A stretch of DNA of 23,377 bases. Source: Pseudomonadota bacterium. Lineage in GTDB: Bacteria > Pseudomonadota > Gammaproteobacteria > Acidithiobacillales > Acidithiobacillaceae. The translations under genes were made by a program, and so were the position numbers. A model generated the notes under the pieces. The model was not told the DNA's origin. It did no database searches and worked only from the letters and a program-made list of their open reading frames with translations. Positions 14,997 through 21,842 of the stretch are shown here, piece by piece (position 1 is the first letter of the stretch; every line of letters starts with the position of its first letter). The stretch covers positions 1 through 23,377 of the forward strand of contig JAKAVW010000011.1 of NCBI GenBank assembly GCA_021827445.1, read 5' to 3'.

Positions 14997-15117
14997 ACCA
15001 CCTCCCCTTCCTTGTGTCGTTAGAATGTTCGTTGGACGCTATTTTTAGGAAAGCCTAACATGCAGAGTCGACATCGAGTAGGTCCAGTAGGTCTTGCCGT
15101 CCAAATTGGGACCAATG
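14997..15117. other. Gap between SLOG gene and the TIR/Nmad2/MazG/UDG operon
   Basis: 121 bp. Right after the SLOG stop there is ATTGG-ga-CCAAT (15105-15116). On the minus strand TTAGG-cttt-CCTAA then forms a small hairpin around 15045-15058. These could be a weak terminator for the TIR-SLOG pair. No clear -35/-10 pair for the downstream quartet was found, so readthrough from the TIR-SLOG promoter is possible. Confidence 0.3.
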
Positions 15118-15936
15118 CTATCCCGGTGCTCCGACCGACATCAACCCACGCAAGATGAGCGTAATCGCTTGATCGACGTGGGGCGTGCGGGCGACAGTCG
15201 CGTTCTCCTCCAGCGTCAGTCCGTTGTTCAGATCCGCCGCTGTGAATGCGCCAAAGGCGTCGTGACCGGGCCATCCAAGTCTCGGAGTGGTCCAGGGCTC
15301 CACGAGGTGCATAGCTTCCGCGATATCGCGCGCGCACCCTCCGAAGCCGCCCATCACAAACAACGGCTGATGGGCTTGCAGCGATAGCAACGATTCCTCT
15401 GCTATGCCTGGCATAACGCCCTTGTATTGTTCAACCCGGCCGCCGAGCACGACCCGCGCCTGTGTTTCGCCGAGCATTGCCCTTCGCATTGCCGTCAGGC
15501 CACCACACCATTCAGCTTCAGTCGGCTGCTGCTGAGGGAGCTGGCGCCGTGCATCCAAGCTTTGGCGAGATCCATCAAGTCCCAGACAAACTAGCTCGGC
15601 TGTACCGATTAGATCCGAATGTGCCTGCTCAATGTCCGTGACGGCCATCTGGATATGAACGGGCCACGCCAGATAGTTGATTACCCCCACACGCAGATCG
15701 TCAGCATCAGCATCACGCCGGTGACGAGCAACCAATTCAAATAACAGTTCGCTAAAGCCATTAGAACGCAAATCGCCGCCATAGACGAGTCGCGCCCCTA
15801 GAGCCAGAAGATGGCGAGCAATCTCGGCCATCGCGTCCTTGAGATGTTCGTCGCTCATGCCAAGCGTCAACATATCCGGGCTCTCGGACGTTGATATTGC
15901 TACCGTGTGCTGTCCTAAGACCTCTTTGTAGCTCAT
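15118..15936 (-). CDS. SLOG-family nucleotide-sensor protein paired with TIR
   Basis: 272-aa Rossmannoid protein of the SLOG superfamily, the nucleotide or NAD-derivative binding fold also found at the C-terminus of Thoeris ThsA. Visible family motifs: RLVYGGDLRSNGFSELLFEL (49-68), VLGGRVEQYKGVMPGIAEES (163-182) and PLFVMGGFGGCARDIAEA (191-208). This set resembles the stand-alone SLOG family I know as LD_cluster2. No SIR2, membrane or nuclease domain is attached, so the executor of any response is not obvious within this protein. Start at 15936 is preferred: GGAG lies 7 nt upstream and ATGA overlaps the TIR stop; the ATG at 15957 would add seven residues. It probably senses or modifies the product of the adjacent TIR enzyme, which is inference from Thoeris. 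Confidence 0.75.
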   Translation of the reverse strand: MSYKEVLGQHTVAISTSESPDMLTLGMSDEHLKDAMAEIARHLLALGARLVYGGDLRSNGFSELLFELVARHRRDADADDLRVGVINYLAWPVHIQMAVTDIEQAHSDLIGTAELVCLGLDGSRQSLDARRQLPQQQPTEAEWCGGLTAMRRAMLGETQARVVLGGRVEQYKGVMPGIAEESLLSLQAHQPLFVMGGFGGCARDIAEAMHLVEPWTTPRLGWPGHDAFGAFTAADLNNGLTLEENATVARTPHVDQAITLILRGLMSVGAPG

Positions 15937-17117
15937 CGTAACGCTCCGGCCAGCCATTCAGTAAGGCTACGCAATTGGACTCGGGGAGCAATCTCAGCAA
16001 ACAGCCGTTCCTCTTCTGCACTAAGAGGAGGATCCGGATAGACGATAATTGGCGAAGGGACAGCCTCGGCGGGCGGAAGGGATGCTAGCGTAATCAACTC
16101 CGGCGGGCGGGGCACGAAAATGATGGACGTGTCTGCCTCTCGGGTGGCAAGTTCCACCCTACAGCGCCAGAGGAAGTCCTTCAGGACTTCGTCAAGCAAA
16201 CGCCTGATGACGACATCGATGCGGTCGACGCCATTGGGATCCAGGCGTACGATCGGGACGTTTCCCATATAAGGGAAACCACGCTCGTCGATTTGACTTA
16301 GGCTGTTAGCGACGACAAACGGCACATTCCACCGCTTAGCCTCAATCACTTCTTGCCTACACCATTCTCTGGACGAATAGGAGTCGGTGTGAATCGCGAC
16401 CATGGCGCTGACCCGAACCTGCTGCAGCAGCACTTTATTAAATCGGAGGCCTGCCGGAATGTCGTGGACATCAAAAAAGCTCGATAGGCCGTGACCGGCT
16501 TGGAGCCTCTCCCGGATAGCACAAGCTATCTTTTCCCCATCGTTGTCATGCTTGGAGTGGCTCAAGAATACTTGAACCTTCCTTAGATAACCCTCGAGCG
16601 CATTTTCGTCTTCGGCCGGTCTCTTAAGATGTTCAAGGTAATGCCTCAGCATCCTGCTGAATTCGTAGGCAAGTTCCCCGACAAGCTGCTGCTGCCGCTC
16701 CTCGGTCGAACCATCCCAATAATCCCAGCGGAGAGCCTGTTCAGCAATATCGAGTGCCAGCAGTGCCGACTGTTCGATTGCGACGGGGAAAACACGGGCA
16801 CCGAGCCCAGCTGCCTCCGTTTGCTCAGCGAGTGCATGAATGTATCTCAGCCACTCATCATCATTAGCCGTGTGCGGATCAGCCAGCACTACGACTGCTG
16901 TTGTTTCTGCTTCGTTGAGGTCTATCGGGAGCGGTACATTGGTGCCCGATGGTGACACTGAGCGGAAGAGCACGCTTAGGCCCGTGCCGCCAGCCACGTT
17001 CTCGTATAGCTCGCGTCGAAAATGCTTGCGCAATGCCTCTGCTATCCAGGCGCCCTCGGCAAAGCCCGGGTGCCACGCCACATAGACGACTAGGAGCGGA
17101 CGGGTGGGATCAGTCAA
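15933..17117 (-). CDS. Tandem TIR-like protein with catalytic glutamate, partner of SLOG protein
   Basis: 394 aa. The second half holds a clear TIR domain (about 181-305): VQVFLSHSKHDNDGEKIACA (181-200), FFDVHDIPAG (214-223), and SSREWCRQEVIEAKRW (248-263), whose WCRQE contains Glu256 at the NAD-cleaving position. The first half (about 7-165) looks like a second, diverged TIR-type fold (LLVVYVAWHPGFAEGAWIAEALRKHF in pieces, TTAVVVLADPH, ARVFPVAI) lacking the WCxxE motif. The C-terminal tail (about 335-394) carries VYPDPPLSAEEERLF. A TTG at 17117 is taken as start because a stop lies three codons upstream and later starts would cut the first beta strand; no good Shine-Dalgarno. Overlaps the SLOG gene by ATGA, so the two are made together. 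Predicted NADase or cyclic-ADP-ribose synthase. Confidence 0.8.
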   Translation of the reverse strand: MTDPTRPLLVVYVAWHPGFAEGAWIAEALRKHFRRELYENVAGGTGLSVLFRSVSPSGTNVPLPIDLNEAETTAVVVLADPHTANDDEWLRYIHALAEQTEAAGLGARVFPVAIEQSALLALDIAEQALRWDYWDGSTEERQQQLVGELAYEFSRMLRHYLEHLKRPAEDENALEGYLRKVQVFLSHSKHDNDGEKIACAIRERLQAGHGLSSFFDVHDIPAGLRFNKVLLQQVRVSAMVAIHTDSYSSREWCRQEVIEAKRWNVPFVVANSLSQIDERGFPYMGNVPIVRLDPNGVDRIDVVIRRLLDEVLKDFLWRCRVELATREADTSIIFVPRPPELITLASLPPAEAVPSPIIVYPDPPLSAEEERLFAEIAPRVQLRSLTEWLAGALR

Positions 17118-17363
17118 GGCAGTTGTCGAGAGTCAGTTTGATGGGTATGGATATGCACATGGCTCGTGATCGGATCGCTCAAGTCTGGAGATAAATCGCG
17201 GCCGAAGCACGGCCAACTTTGTCATCCTGCCACTACTCGGGGGTTGAGGCCAGCGTCCGCTTACAGCCTGCTTGCAGCCATTCACCTCTATATGCCTGAT
17301 CAATCCGGCTCGCCTTGATCATAAGCGTTGTTCTCGAAAAACCGCCCCTTATTGACGTTTCTT
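17118..17363. other. Right edge of defence island, upstream of TIR and downstream of dotL
   Basis: 246 bp containing TGATCAA (17297-17303) and TTGATCA (17315-17321), a 7-bp inverted repeat with 11-nt loop just beyond the dotL stop. GGCCG-aagca-CGGCC (17200-17214) forms a second hairpin. The first may end dotL transcription, though no T tract follows it on the minus strand. No convincing promoter for the TIR gene was found by eye, and no recombination site or transposase was recognised. Confidence 0.35.
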
Positions 17364-19520
17364 TCATTGCCGCCGCTGCAGACCTTTCGGCGCAACCCTC
17401 AGCAGTTGAGTCTGCAACGCTTCACCTTCGTTGTCCATGGGCACCGGCGCGCCGGCCAGTTTCTCCTTCAGGACCCGCTCTATTGCGGCGAGCAACGCAT
17501 CCTCCTCCACCAGTGCCTCCGCCGTCATTCCCAGCAATTGCCCTAGTTCCCGCAGGCTGGATGACTCCAAGGCCAACTGCCGGTGGATGTCCTTGTCGGA
17601 CGCCTTCCTTCCGTTGCCCTCGGCCTTCGCGATCGATTCGTGGGACGACCGCGCCGGTTTGGGCGCGCGCGCCGCCTCGTGGTCTTGCGCTAGTGCGCCC
17701 TCGGAGATCAGGCTGTAATCCGCCATGGAAAGCAGCGGCATCAGATGGTTCAGGTGGATCGCTGGAACATCGAAGTCCGGCACGTAGAAGGTATTGATCC
17801 AGACCCCACGCTGGATCTCTCCGCGCTGCGTCTGGATCGTGGCTACGAGCAGGGCCTGCCCATCTCGCTGCGCCTTCATGGTCATGGGATCCAGAAAGGC
17901 GTCTTTCTGCAAGGTCGTACGGTTTTCCTGTACTGGCTGCAGCAGGGCACCCGGCTGATACCCGCCCGGCACGCCCCGCCAGACCTCGCCCGTGAGTTGC
18001 CGCGCAAGATCCAGGGTATCCGGGTCCTCCAGACCGAGAAACAGCTTGGTCCGGGTCGCGGCCCCGGCGATGGCATCAGCCACGGTCTTGAGCTTGTCCT
18101 GCATGTGCTTGTGACTCTGCGCTCCCGGCGCCATGCAGAATCCCAATGACCGCGCCTCCTGAAAGATCACATCCTCTCCCGGTACCATGTAGGCGGGCTT
18201 TTCATCCTCGATGATGTAGTAGGGATGGTCGGCCCTGGTGATGCGCGGCTCGGGATGCTCGCCCACCCGGCGCTCGGTCTTGCTCCCGAGAATACGCGCC
18301 ATCATGCCCTTGAGGTTGGCGATGACGATGCGACCCAGGCTTTCCGCGCCCTTTTCGGACTTGCCCAGGGCTGGGAGGATGACCACCACGATGCGCCTGT
18401 GCACGGCCACGTCCAGCCAGTCCACTTCCGGATAGGGGGTCGCTGAGATATAGCCGTACTGGTCGGCGAGCAGACCCAGGCTGTTCACCAGTTGCTGGGC
18501 CACATAGCTGTGCTGTTCACCCCGGGAGGCCATCTGCAACTGCTGTTGGCGGGCCGTTTCCGGATCCACGGCATCGCCCGACCCCTTGGCCGGTGCCTGG
18601 GGATCGAAGCCGCCGGGCAAGGTGCTGAGGTAGGTCAGCACCCCGCCCATCAGGTCCGGGGGCATGCGCGCGTCGCGGGCCAGCTGTTCGAGGGTGGTCA
18701 GGTCCAGGTACTTGCGCACTACCTTGGGCGACAGGGGCTCGATGCCCTCCTCCCGCCGCCACACCAAAGGCGGCATGATGGCGCGGATAAAACTCTCGCA
18801 GCGCCCGATCCAGTAGGGATCGGAGGCCTCGTTCTGGTCCTGCAGGGCCATCATCATCTCGGTCAACGAGGAAGAATCCCACAGCGCCATGGCATTATCG
18901 GTGTTGGACATCCGCCGCTGGGGCGTTTTCTCGAACACGTCCTTGCCGCCGGTGGCATAGGAGACCAGCAGGAGATCATCCTCCCGGCCGAAGCGACGGA
19001 CGATGGCGTAGTCCTTCTCCCAGGTGGTCAGTTCTCCCTTGCCGTCGATGTTCGTGGCGGCCGAACCCTGCATCAGGGCATTGAAGAGCATGCCATGGAA
19101 CAACTGCGTCTTGCCCGCGCCGGAAACCCCCACGGGATAGAGATGCGCGCGCAGATCGGGATCCGTCAGCCACACCCCGCCGGATCCGTCCCGCGCCTGG
19201 CCGGCATAGTAGATGCCCGCGGCCTCTTTCGGATTGCCATAGGGGTCCAGATCCTTGGGATCTAGGCAATGAGCGAAGAATGGAGCCCGTAGCGGCCAGC
19301 CGGCGCGATGGACGTGATACCGGGCCATCAGAAAGAACAGCACGCCCACTGGGAAGATCAGATCCGCCCAGCCATCGCCGATGGGGCTGGCACAGGCCAC
19401 CGCCAGCATCAGCAGGATCAGACTGCCGCCGTGATGGACGAGAAAATCGCGGAGCCGGTCCCCGTTGCGGCGGATGTCGACGGCGACCTGACGCGTCTCC
19501 AGATGCGGAGTGGTGCTCAC
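17364..19520 (-). CDS. dotL: DotL/IcmO (TrbC)-family type IV coupling ATPase
   Basis: 718-aa coupling protein that brings relaxosome or protein substrates to the type IVB channel. Two membrane segments lie at about 33-46 and 52-67, followed by the cytosolic ATPase domain: Walker A GVSGAGKT (131-138), NIDGKGELTTW (157-167) and a Walker B-like YYIIEDEKPAY (434-444), then an AQS motif in GAQSHKHMQD (466-475). The C-terminal 120 residues are charged, as in DotL proteins where the tail binds adaptors. Start is a GTG at 19520 overlapping the dotM stop by GTGA, with AGGA upstream; the longer open frame only reads through dotM in another frame. Length compares with about 760-780 aa for DotL and TrbC. 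It is the last T4SS gene before the island. Confidence 0.85.
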   Translation of the reverse strand: MSTTPHLETRQVAVDIRRNGDRLRDFLVHHGGSLILLMLAVACASPIGDGWADLIFPVGVLFFLMARYHVHRAGWPLRAPFFAHCLDPKDLDPYGNPKEAAGIYYAGQARDGSGGVWLTDPDLRAHLYPVGVSGAGKTQLFHGMLFNALMQGSAATNIDGKGELTTWEKDYAIVRRFGREDDLLLVSYATGGKDVFEKTPQRRMSNTDNAMALWDSSSLTEMMMALQDQNEASDPYWIGRCESFIRAIMPPLVWRREEGIEPLSPKVVRKYLDLTTLEQLARDARMPPDLMGGVLTYLSTLPGGFDPQAPAKGSGDAVDPETARQQQLQMASRGEQHSYVAQQLVNSLGLLADQYGYISATPYPEVDWLDVAVHRRIVVVILPALGKSEKGAESLGRIVIANLKGMMARILGSKTERRVGEHPEPRITRADHPYYIIEDEKPAYMVPGEDVIFQEARSLGFCMAPGAQSHKHMQDKLKTVADAIAGAATRTKLFLGLEDPDTLDLARQLTGEVWRGVPGGYQPGALLQPVQENRTTLQKDAFLDPMTMKAQRDGQALLVATIQTQRGEIQRGVWINTFYVPDFDVPAIHLNHLMPLLSMADYSLISEGALAQDHEAARAPKPARSSHESIAKAEGNGRKASDKDIHRQLALESSSLRELGQLLGMTAEALVEEDALLAAIERVLKEKLAGAPVPMDNEGEALQTQLLRVAPKGLQRRQ

Positions 19521-20614
19521 TCGCGCACTTCCTGCAAGGCCATCCTTAACCCATGGACGGCATCGTCGACCTGCGGGTTCAGCAAGGGTACCCCCGCCGC
19601 GCATTCCGCGCAGTAATGCGCGAGAATGCCCGCGCCTTCCACATGGCAGCGATGGCCCCGGCCCAGGCTGTTGACGGCATACCACAGGGGACGGTCCACG
19701 GCCTTGAGCCAGAGCAGATGCGCCGATGGCAGCAGCGCGCGCTCCCCTGCCGCCTCGAACAAGGCCAGGAACCGGCAGCGCGCGAATCGATGCCGGACCA
19801 CCAGGCTATCCCAGATCTGTCGCTCCGCCGGGGTTGGCGTCCATACCACCGCCTGCATCCGGACGACGCCGCGCAGATCGGCATGGTCATAGGCCAGATT
19901 CGCCAGGTCGATCAGCCGTTGATGGGTCGTTTTGTCGTCACCATGGGCCTGCGGCAAGAGGGCCGCGACCAGTGCCCGCACCGCCACCGGCAACAGGGCG
20001 AGATCCGAGGGCCCGAGTTGGGCGACAAACGCGCGCTCCACCGCCCCGACTGCCATGTGCAGTTTCGCATCGGGATGATCAGCGTCCGGTTCCCAGTAGG
20101 CGGCCTGGTGCGCCCGGGCAAAGTCCCAGGGGCGTTGCGCCAGGGCCCAGGGTCCGGCATGCGGATCCTGCAGATGGAGGTGGTGATTCCAGATCCTGCC
20201 CCAGGGGAAGCGCTCCTTGACCGTTTCCACCAGAGACTCGGGGGTATGCACACGGGTCCTTTGATAGCGGGAGATAAAGAGCCAGATGGCCATGACTCCC
20301 AGGGGAATGGCCAGCACCGGACCGATGATCGCGCCGATGCGGTGGTTGACCTCCGTAATGGTCGCCCAGTGTATGCGGGACAAGAGATGTTCGTGCTGTA
20401 CGAGGACCAAATGCTGCTGCAGCGTGACGAAGCGGCCCGGCAGGACTCCGCGAATCACCCAGATCTCGCCCTGCTTCACCCAATCCCACAGGATGACCAG
20501 GGCCGTATGGCCGACCAGCCAGACCACCAGGGCCAGGACGCCCAGCGCCACGACGATAAAGACCACTTCCCCTCCCGGACCCGTGGTGTCGGCGTTCGGG
20601 TTATTCGTGGACAT
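19517..20614 (-). CDS. dotM: DotM/IcmP (TrbA)-family coupling-complex protein
   Basis: 365-aa inner-membrane protein of the DotM/IcmP family (TrbA in IncI plasmids), partner of DotL in the type IV coupling complex. Membrane segments at about 17-42 and 93-114 are followed by a cytosolic domain. Family-like stretches are RTRVHTPESLVETVKERFPW, LLWLKAVDRPLWYAVNSLGR (about 307-326) and HVEGAGILAHYCAE (about 329-342). In Legionella the cytosolic domain binds acidic Glu-rich substrate signals. Start at ATG 20614 overlaps the preceding gene by 14 bp. The stop overlaps dotL by 4 bp, the same dotM-dotL order as in other type IVB loci. Length is close to the 376-aa Legionella protein as I remember it. 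Confidence 0.85.
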   Translation of the reverse strand: MSTNNPNADTTGPGGEVVFIVVALGVLALVVWLVGHTALVILWDWVKQGEIWVIRGVLPGRFVTLQQHLVLVQHEHLLSRIHWATITEVNHRIGAIIGPVLAIPLGVMAIWLFISRYQRTRVHTPESLVETVKERFPWGRIWNHHLHLQDPHAGPWALAQRPWDFARAHQAAYWEPDADHPDAKLHMAVGAVERAFVAQLGPSDLALLPVAVRALVAALLPQAHGDDKTTHQRLIDLANLAYDHADLRGVVRMQAVVWTPTPAERQIWDSLVVRHRFARCRFLALFEAAGERALLPSAHLLWLKAVDRPLWYAVNSLGRGHRCHVEGAGILAHYCAECAAGVPLLNPQVDDAVHGLRMALQEVRE

Positions 20615-21146
20615 GCGGGCCTGCCTCGGGTTGGTCCTCGGGCGACGGCGTGATCGCAGCGCCCTGATCCGGGACTCCGGCTGCTTCTGCCACCGGTCGC
20701 CGCTGAATCCGGGACAGAAGCCAGCTCCCCAGCAATGGTAGGACGCGGTGTTCCAGGCAATCGATCTGATACAGGCTGTAGAGGCCCAGGGCGAGCACCG
20801 CGGGCAACAGGACCAGCGCGAGCGGATGCACCGCGCCCCAGAAGAGCAAGGCGGCGCCCACCACGGCCAGCAGCATCAGCTGACGGCGCGACCGCCGCAA
20901 GCGATCCTCCAAATCCCGCTCGCTCAGGCCTTGCCGCGCCACCACCCAGGCGAAGCGATCCTGGGCGCGTTGGGCATGCTCCCGCCGGCGCAACAACGCG
21001 CGGGTTTCCCCGATGCGCAACTGGTCCATGGGCGGCACCGCCGCCCGGGCGGCGCGGCTCGTGCCCCGGATGATCCACCATACCGGCAGCACCCCGGACA
21101 CCACGCCCGCGACCGTCCCCGCCCCTTTCCAGAAGCCCGTTTTCAT
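20601..21146 (-). CDS. Two-TM membrane protein upstream of DotM
   Basis: 181 aa. A short hydrophobic N-terminus (GVVSGVLPVWWII, about 14-26) is followed by a highly charged Arg/Glu helical segment (about 43-88) and a strong pair of membrane segments (LMLLAVVGAALLFWGAV and LALVLLPAVLALGLYSLY, about 90-127). The C-terminal tail is Pro/Glu-rich and cytosolic. ATG at 21146 overlaps the previous stop by ATGA. Not recognised as a named Dot/Icm protein. The position directly before dotM-dotL and the membrane topology suggest an accessory of the coupling complex; this is inference from gene order only. Confidence 0.65.
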   Translation of the reverse strand: MKTGFWKGAGTVAGVVSGVLPVWWIIRGTSRAARAAVPPMDQLRIGETRALLRRREHAQRAQDRFAWVVARQGLSERDLEDRLRRSRRQLMLLAVVGAALLFWGAVHPLALVLLPAVLALGLYSLYQIDCLEHRVLPLLGSWLLSRIQRRPVAEAAGVPDQGAAITPSPEDQPEAGPHVHE

Positions 21147-21754
21147 CGCAGCCGCCGGGGAGATGTGGTGGCTGGCTTTGCCTCGGACTCCGTGCTGGTC
21201 TCTGGAATCGGAGCAATCGCGCTTTCACCGGACGGCTGCACTCGTACGGCGGGGACAGCCTCTTCGGGAGGCGGAGACTGGACTGGACCCACCGCCGGTT
21301 CGGTCATGGTCAGCCGCTCGATCTGTTGCAGACGGTCGAGCAATTGTCGTTTGAGGTCGTAGGCATTGTTGTGCCGGGGTTCCGGGATCAGCAAGGCGCC
21401 GGCCGCGACCATGCCGGTGGCCAGCCAGGGCAACAACACCGGCGGCAGGGTCTCGCAGCCGCTGACCTCCAGACGGTCGGGCCCTTCCCGATAGCTGGGT
21501 TGGCGCAAATCAAAACCGTGCAGCAGGCCAGCCAGGGTGCCTGCGTCCGGGGTCTGCGCGGCCAATCGCCGCAAGGCCCCCACACTGCTTTCCAGCATCC
21601 GCCAGGACAGTTCCAGAAGCAGGCAAGCGACCGCGCCCAGTTCTTCCGGGATCAGGGAGAGCGGCGGGGCATCTCCTCTCAAAGCGTCCGGCGGGGTGGT
21701 ATACACCCGCGCCATGCCCATCGCCAGACGGGCCACCTGCCGGTTCATATCCAT
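21143..21754 (-). CDS. 203-aa protein with one possible membrane segment, unknown
   Basis: Begins MDMNRQVARLAMGMARVY at 21754, with GAGG 8 nt upstream; the longer frame from 21817 overlaps a better-supported mini-ORF. It is helical, with one moderately hydrophobic stretch PVLLPWLATGMVAAGALLI (about 124-142) and a Cys pair (Cys65 region VACLL and SGCETL). The C-terminus (about 165-203) is a Pro/Glu/Ser low-complexity tail. Family not recognised. It is embedded in the type IVB run, 10 bp after the mini-ORF and overlapping the following gene by ATGA, so co-expression with the coupling-complex genes is very likely. Confidence 0.6.
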   Translation of the reverse strand: MDMNRQVARLAMGMARVYTTPPDALRGDAPPLSLIPEELGAVACLLLELSWRMLESSVGALRRLAAQTPDAGTLAGLLHGFDLRQPSYREGPDRLEVSGCETLPPVLLPWLATGMVAAGALLIPEPRHNNAYDLKRQLLDRLQQIERLTMTEPAVGPVQSPPPEEAVPAVRVQPSGESAIAPIPETSTESEAKPATTSPRRLR

Positions 21755-21764
21755 CAGGCGTGCC

Positions 21765-21842
21765 TCATGGCAAAGGACTGCTGAACACTGTGGCCATGCG
21801 CGGGGCGAGGTCGGCAAAACGCGCGTCCATGTCCACGCTCAT
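21765..21842 (-). CDS. Mini-ORF, 25-aa peptide in T4SS run
   Basis: ATG at 21842 overlaps the stop of the large upstream gene by ATGA and encodes MSVDMDARFADLAPRMATVF plus five residues (SSPLP), stopping at 21765. The stop TGA runs into the GAGG used by the next gene. It fills the gap between two coupled genes, the same arrangement as at 7525-7587, and may be a real peptide or a coupling relay. Too short to assign. Confidence 0.4.
   Translation of the reverse strand: MSVDMDARFADLAPRMATVFSSPLP

Noticed and set aside
15020..15337. 105-aa minus-strand frame overlapping the SLOG 3' end
   Set aside because: Out-of-frame shadow of the SLOG gene without a ribosome site; its product has no recognisable pattern.
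11864..17363. Attachment-site or target-site repeats flanking the defence island
   Set aside because: I compared the two edge regions by eye and saw no shared direct repeat of useful length, nor an integrase or transposase; a computed comparison could still reveal short ones.
18492..19265. 257-aa plus-strand open frame opposite dotL
   Set aside because: Antisense to the ATPase domain of dotL; no supporting features.
19553..20653. 366-aa plus-strand open frame opposite dotM
   Set aside because: Shadow of dotM, which has recognisable DotM/IcmP motifs and overlapping operon neighbours.
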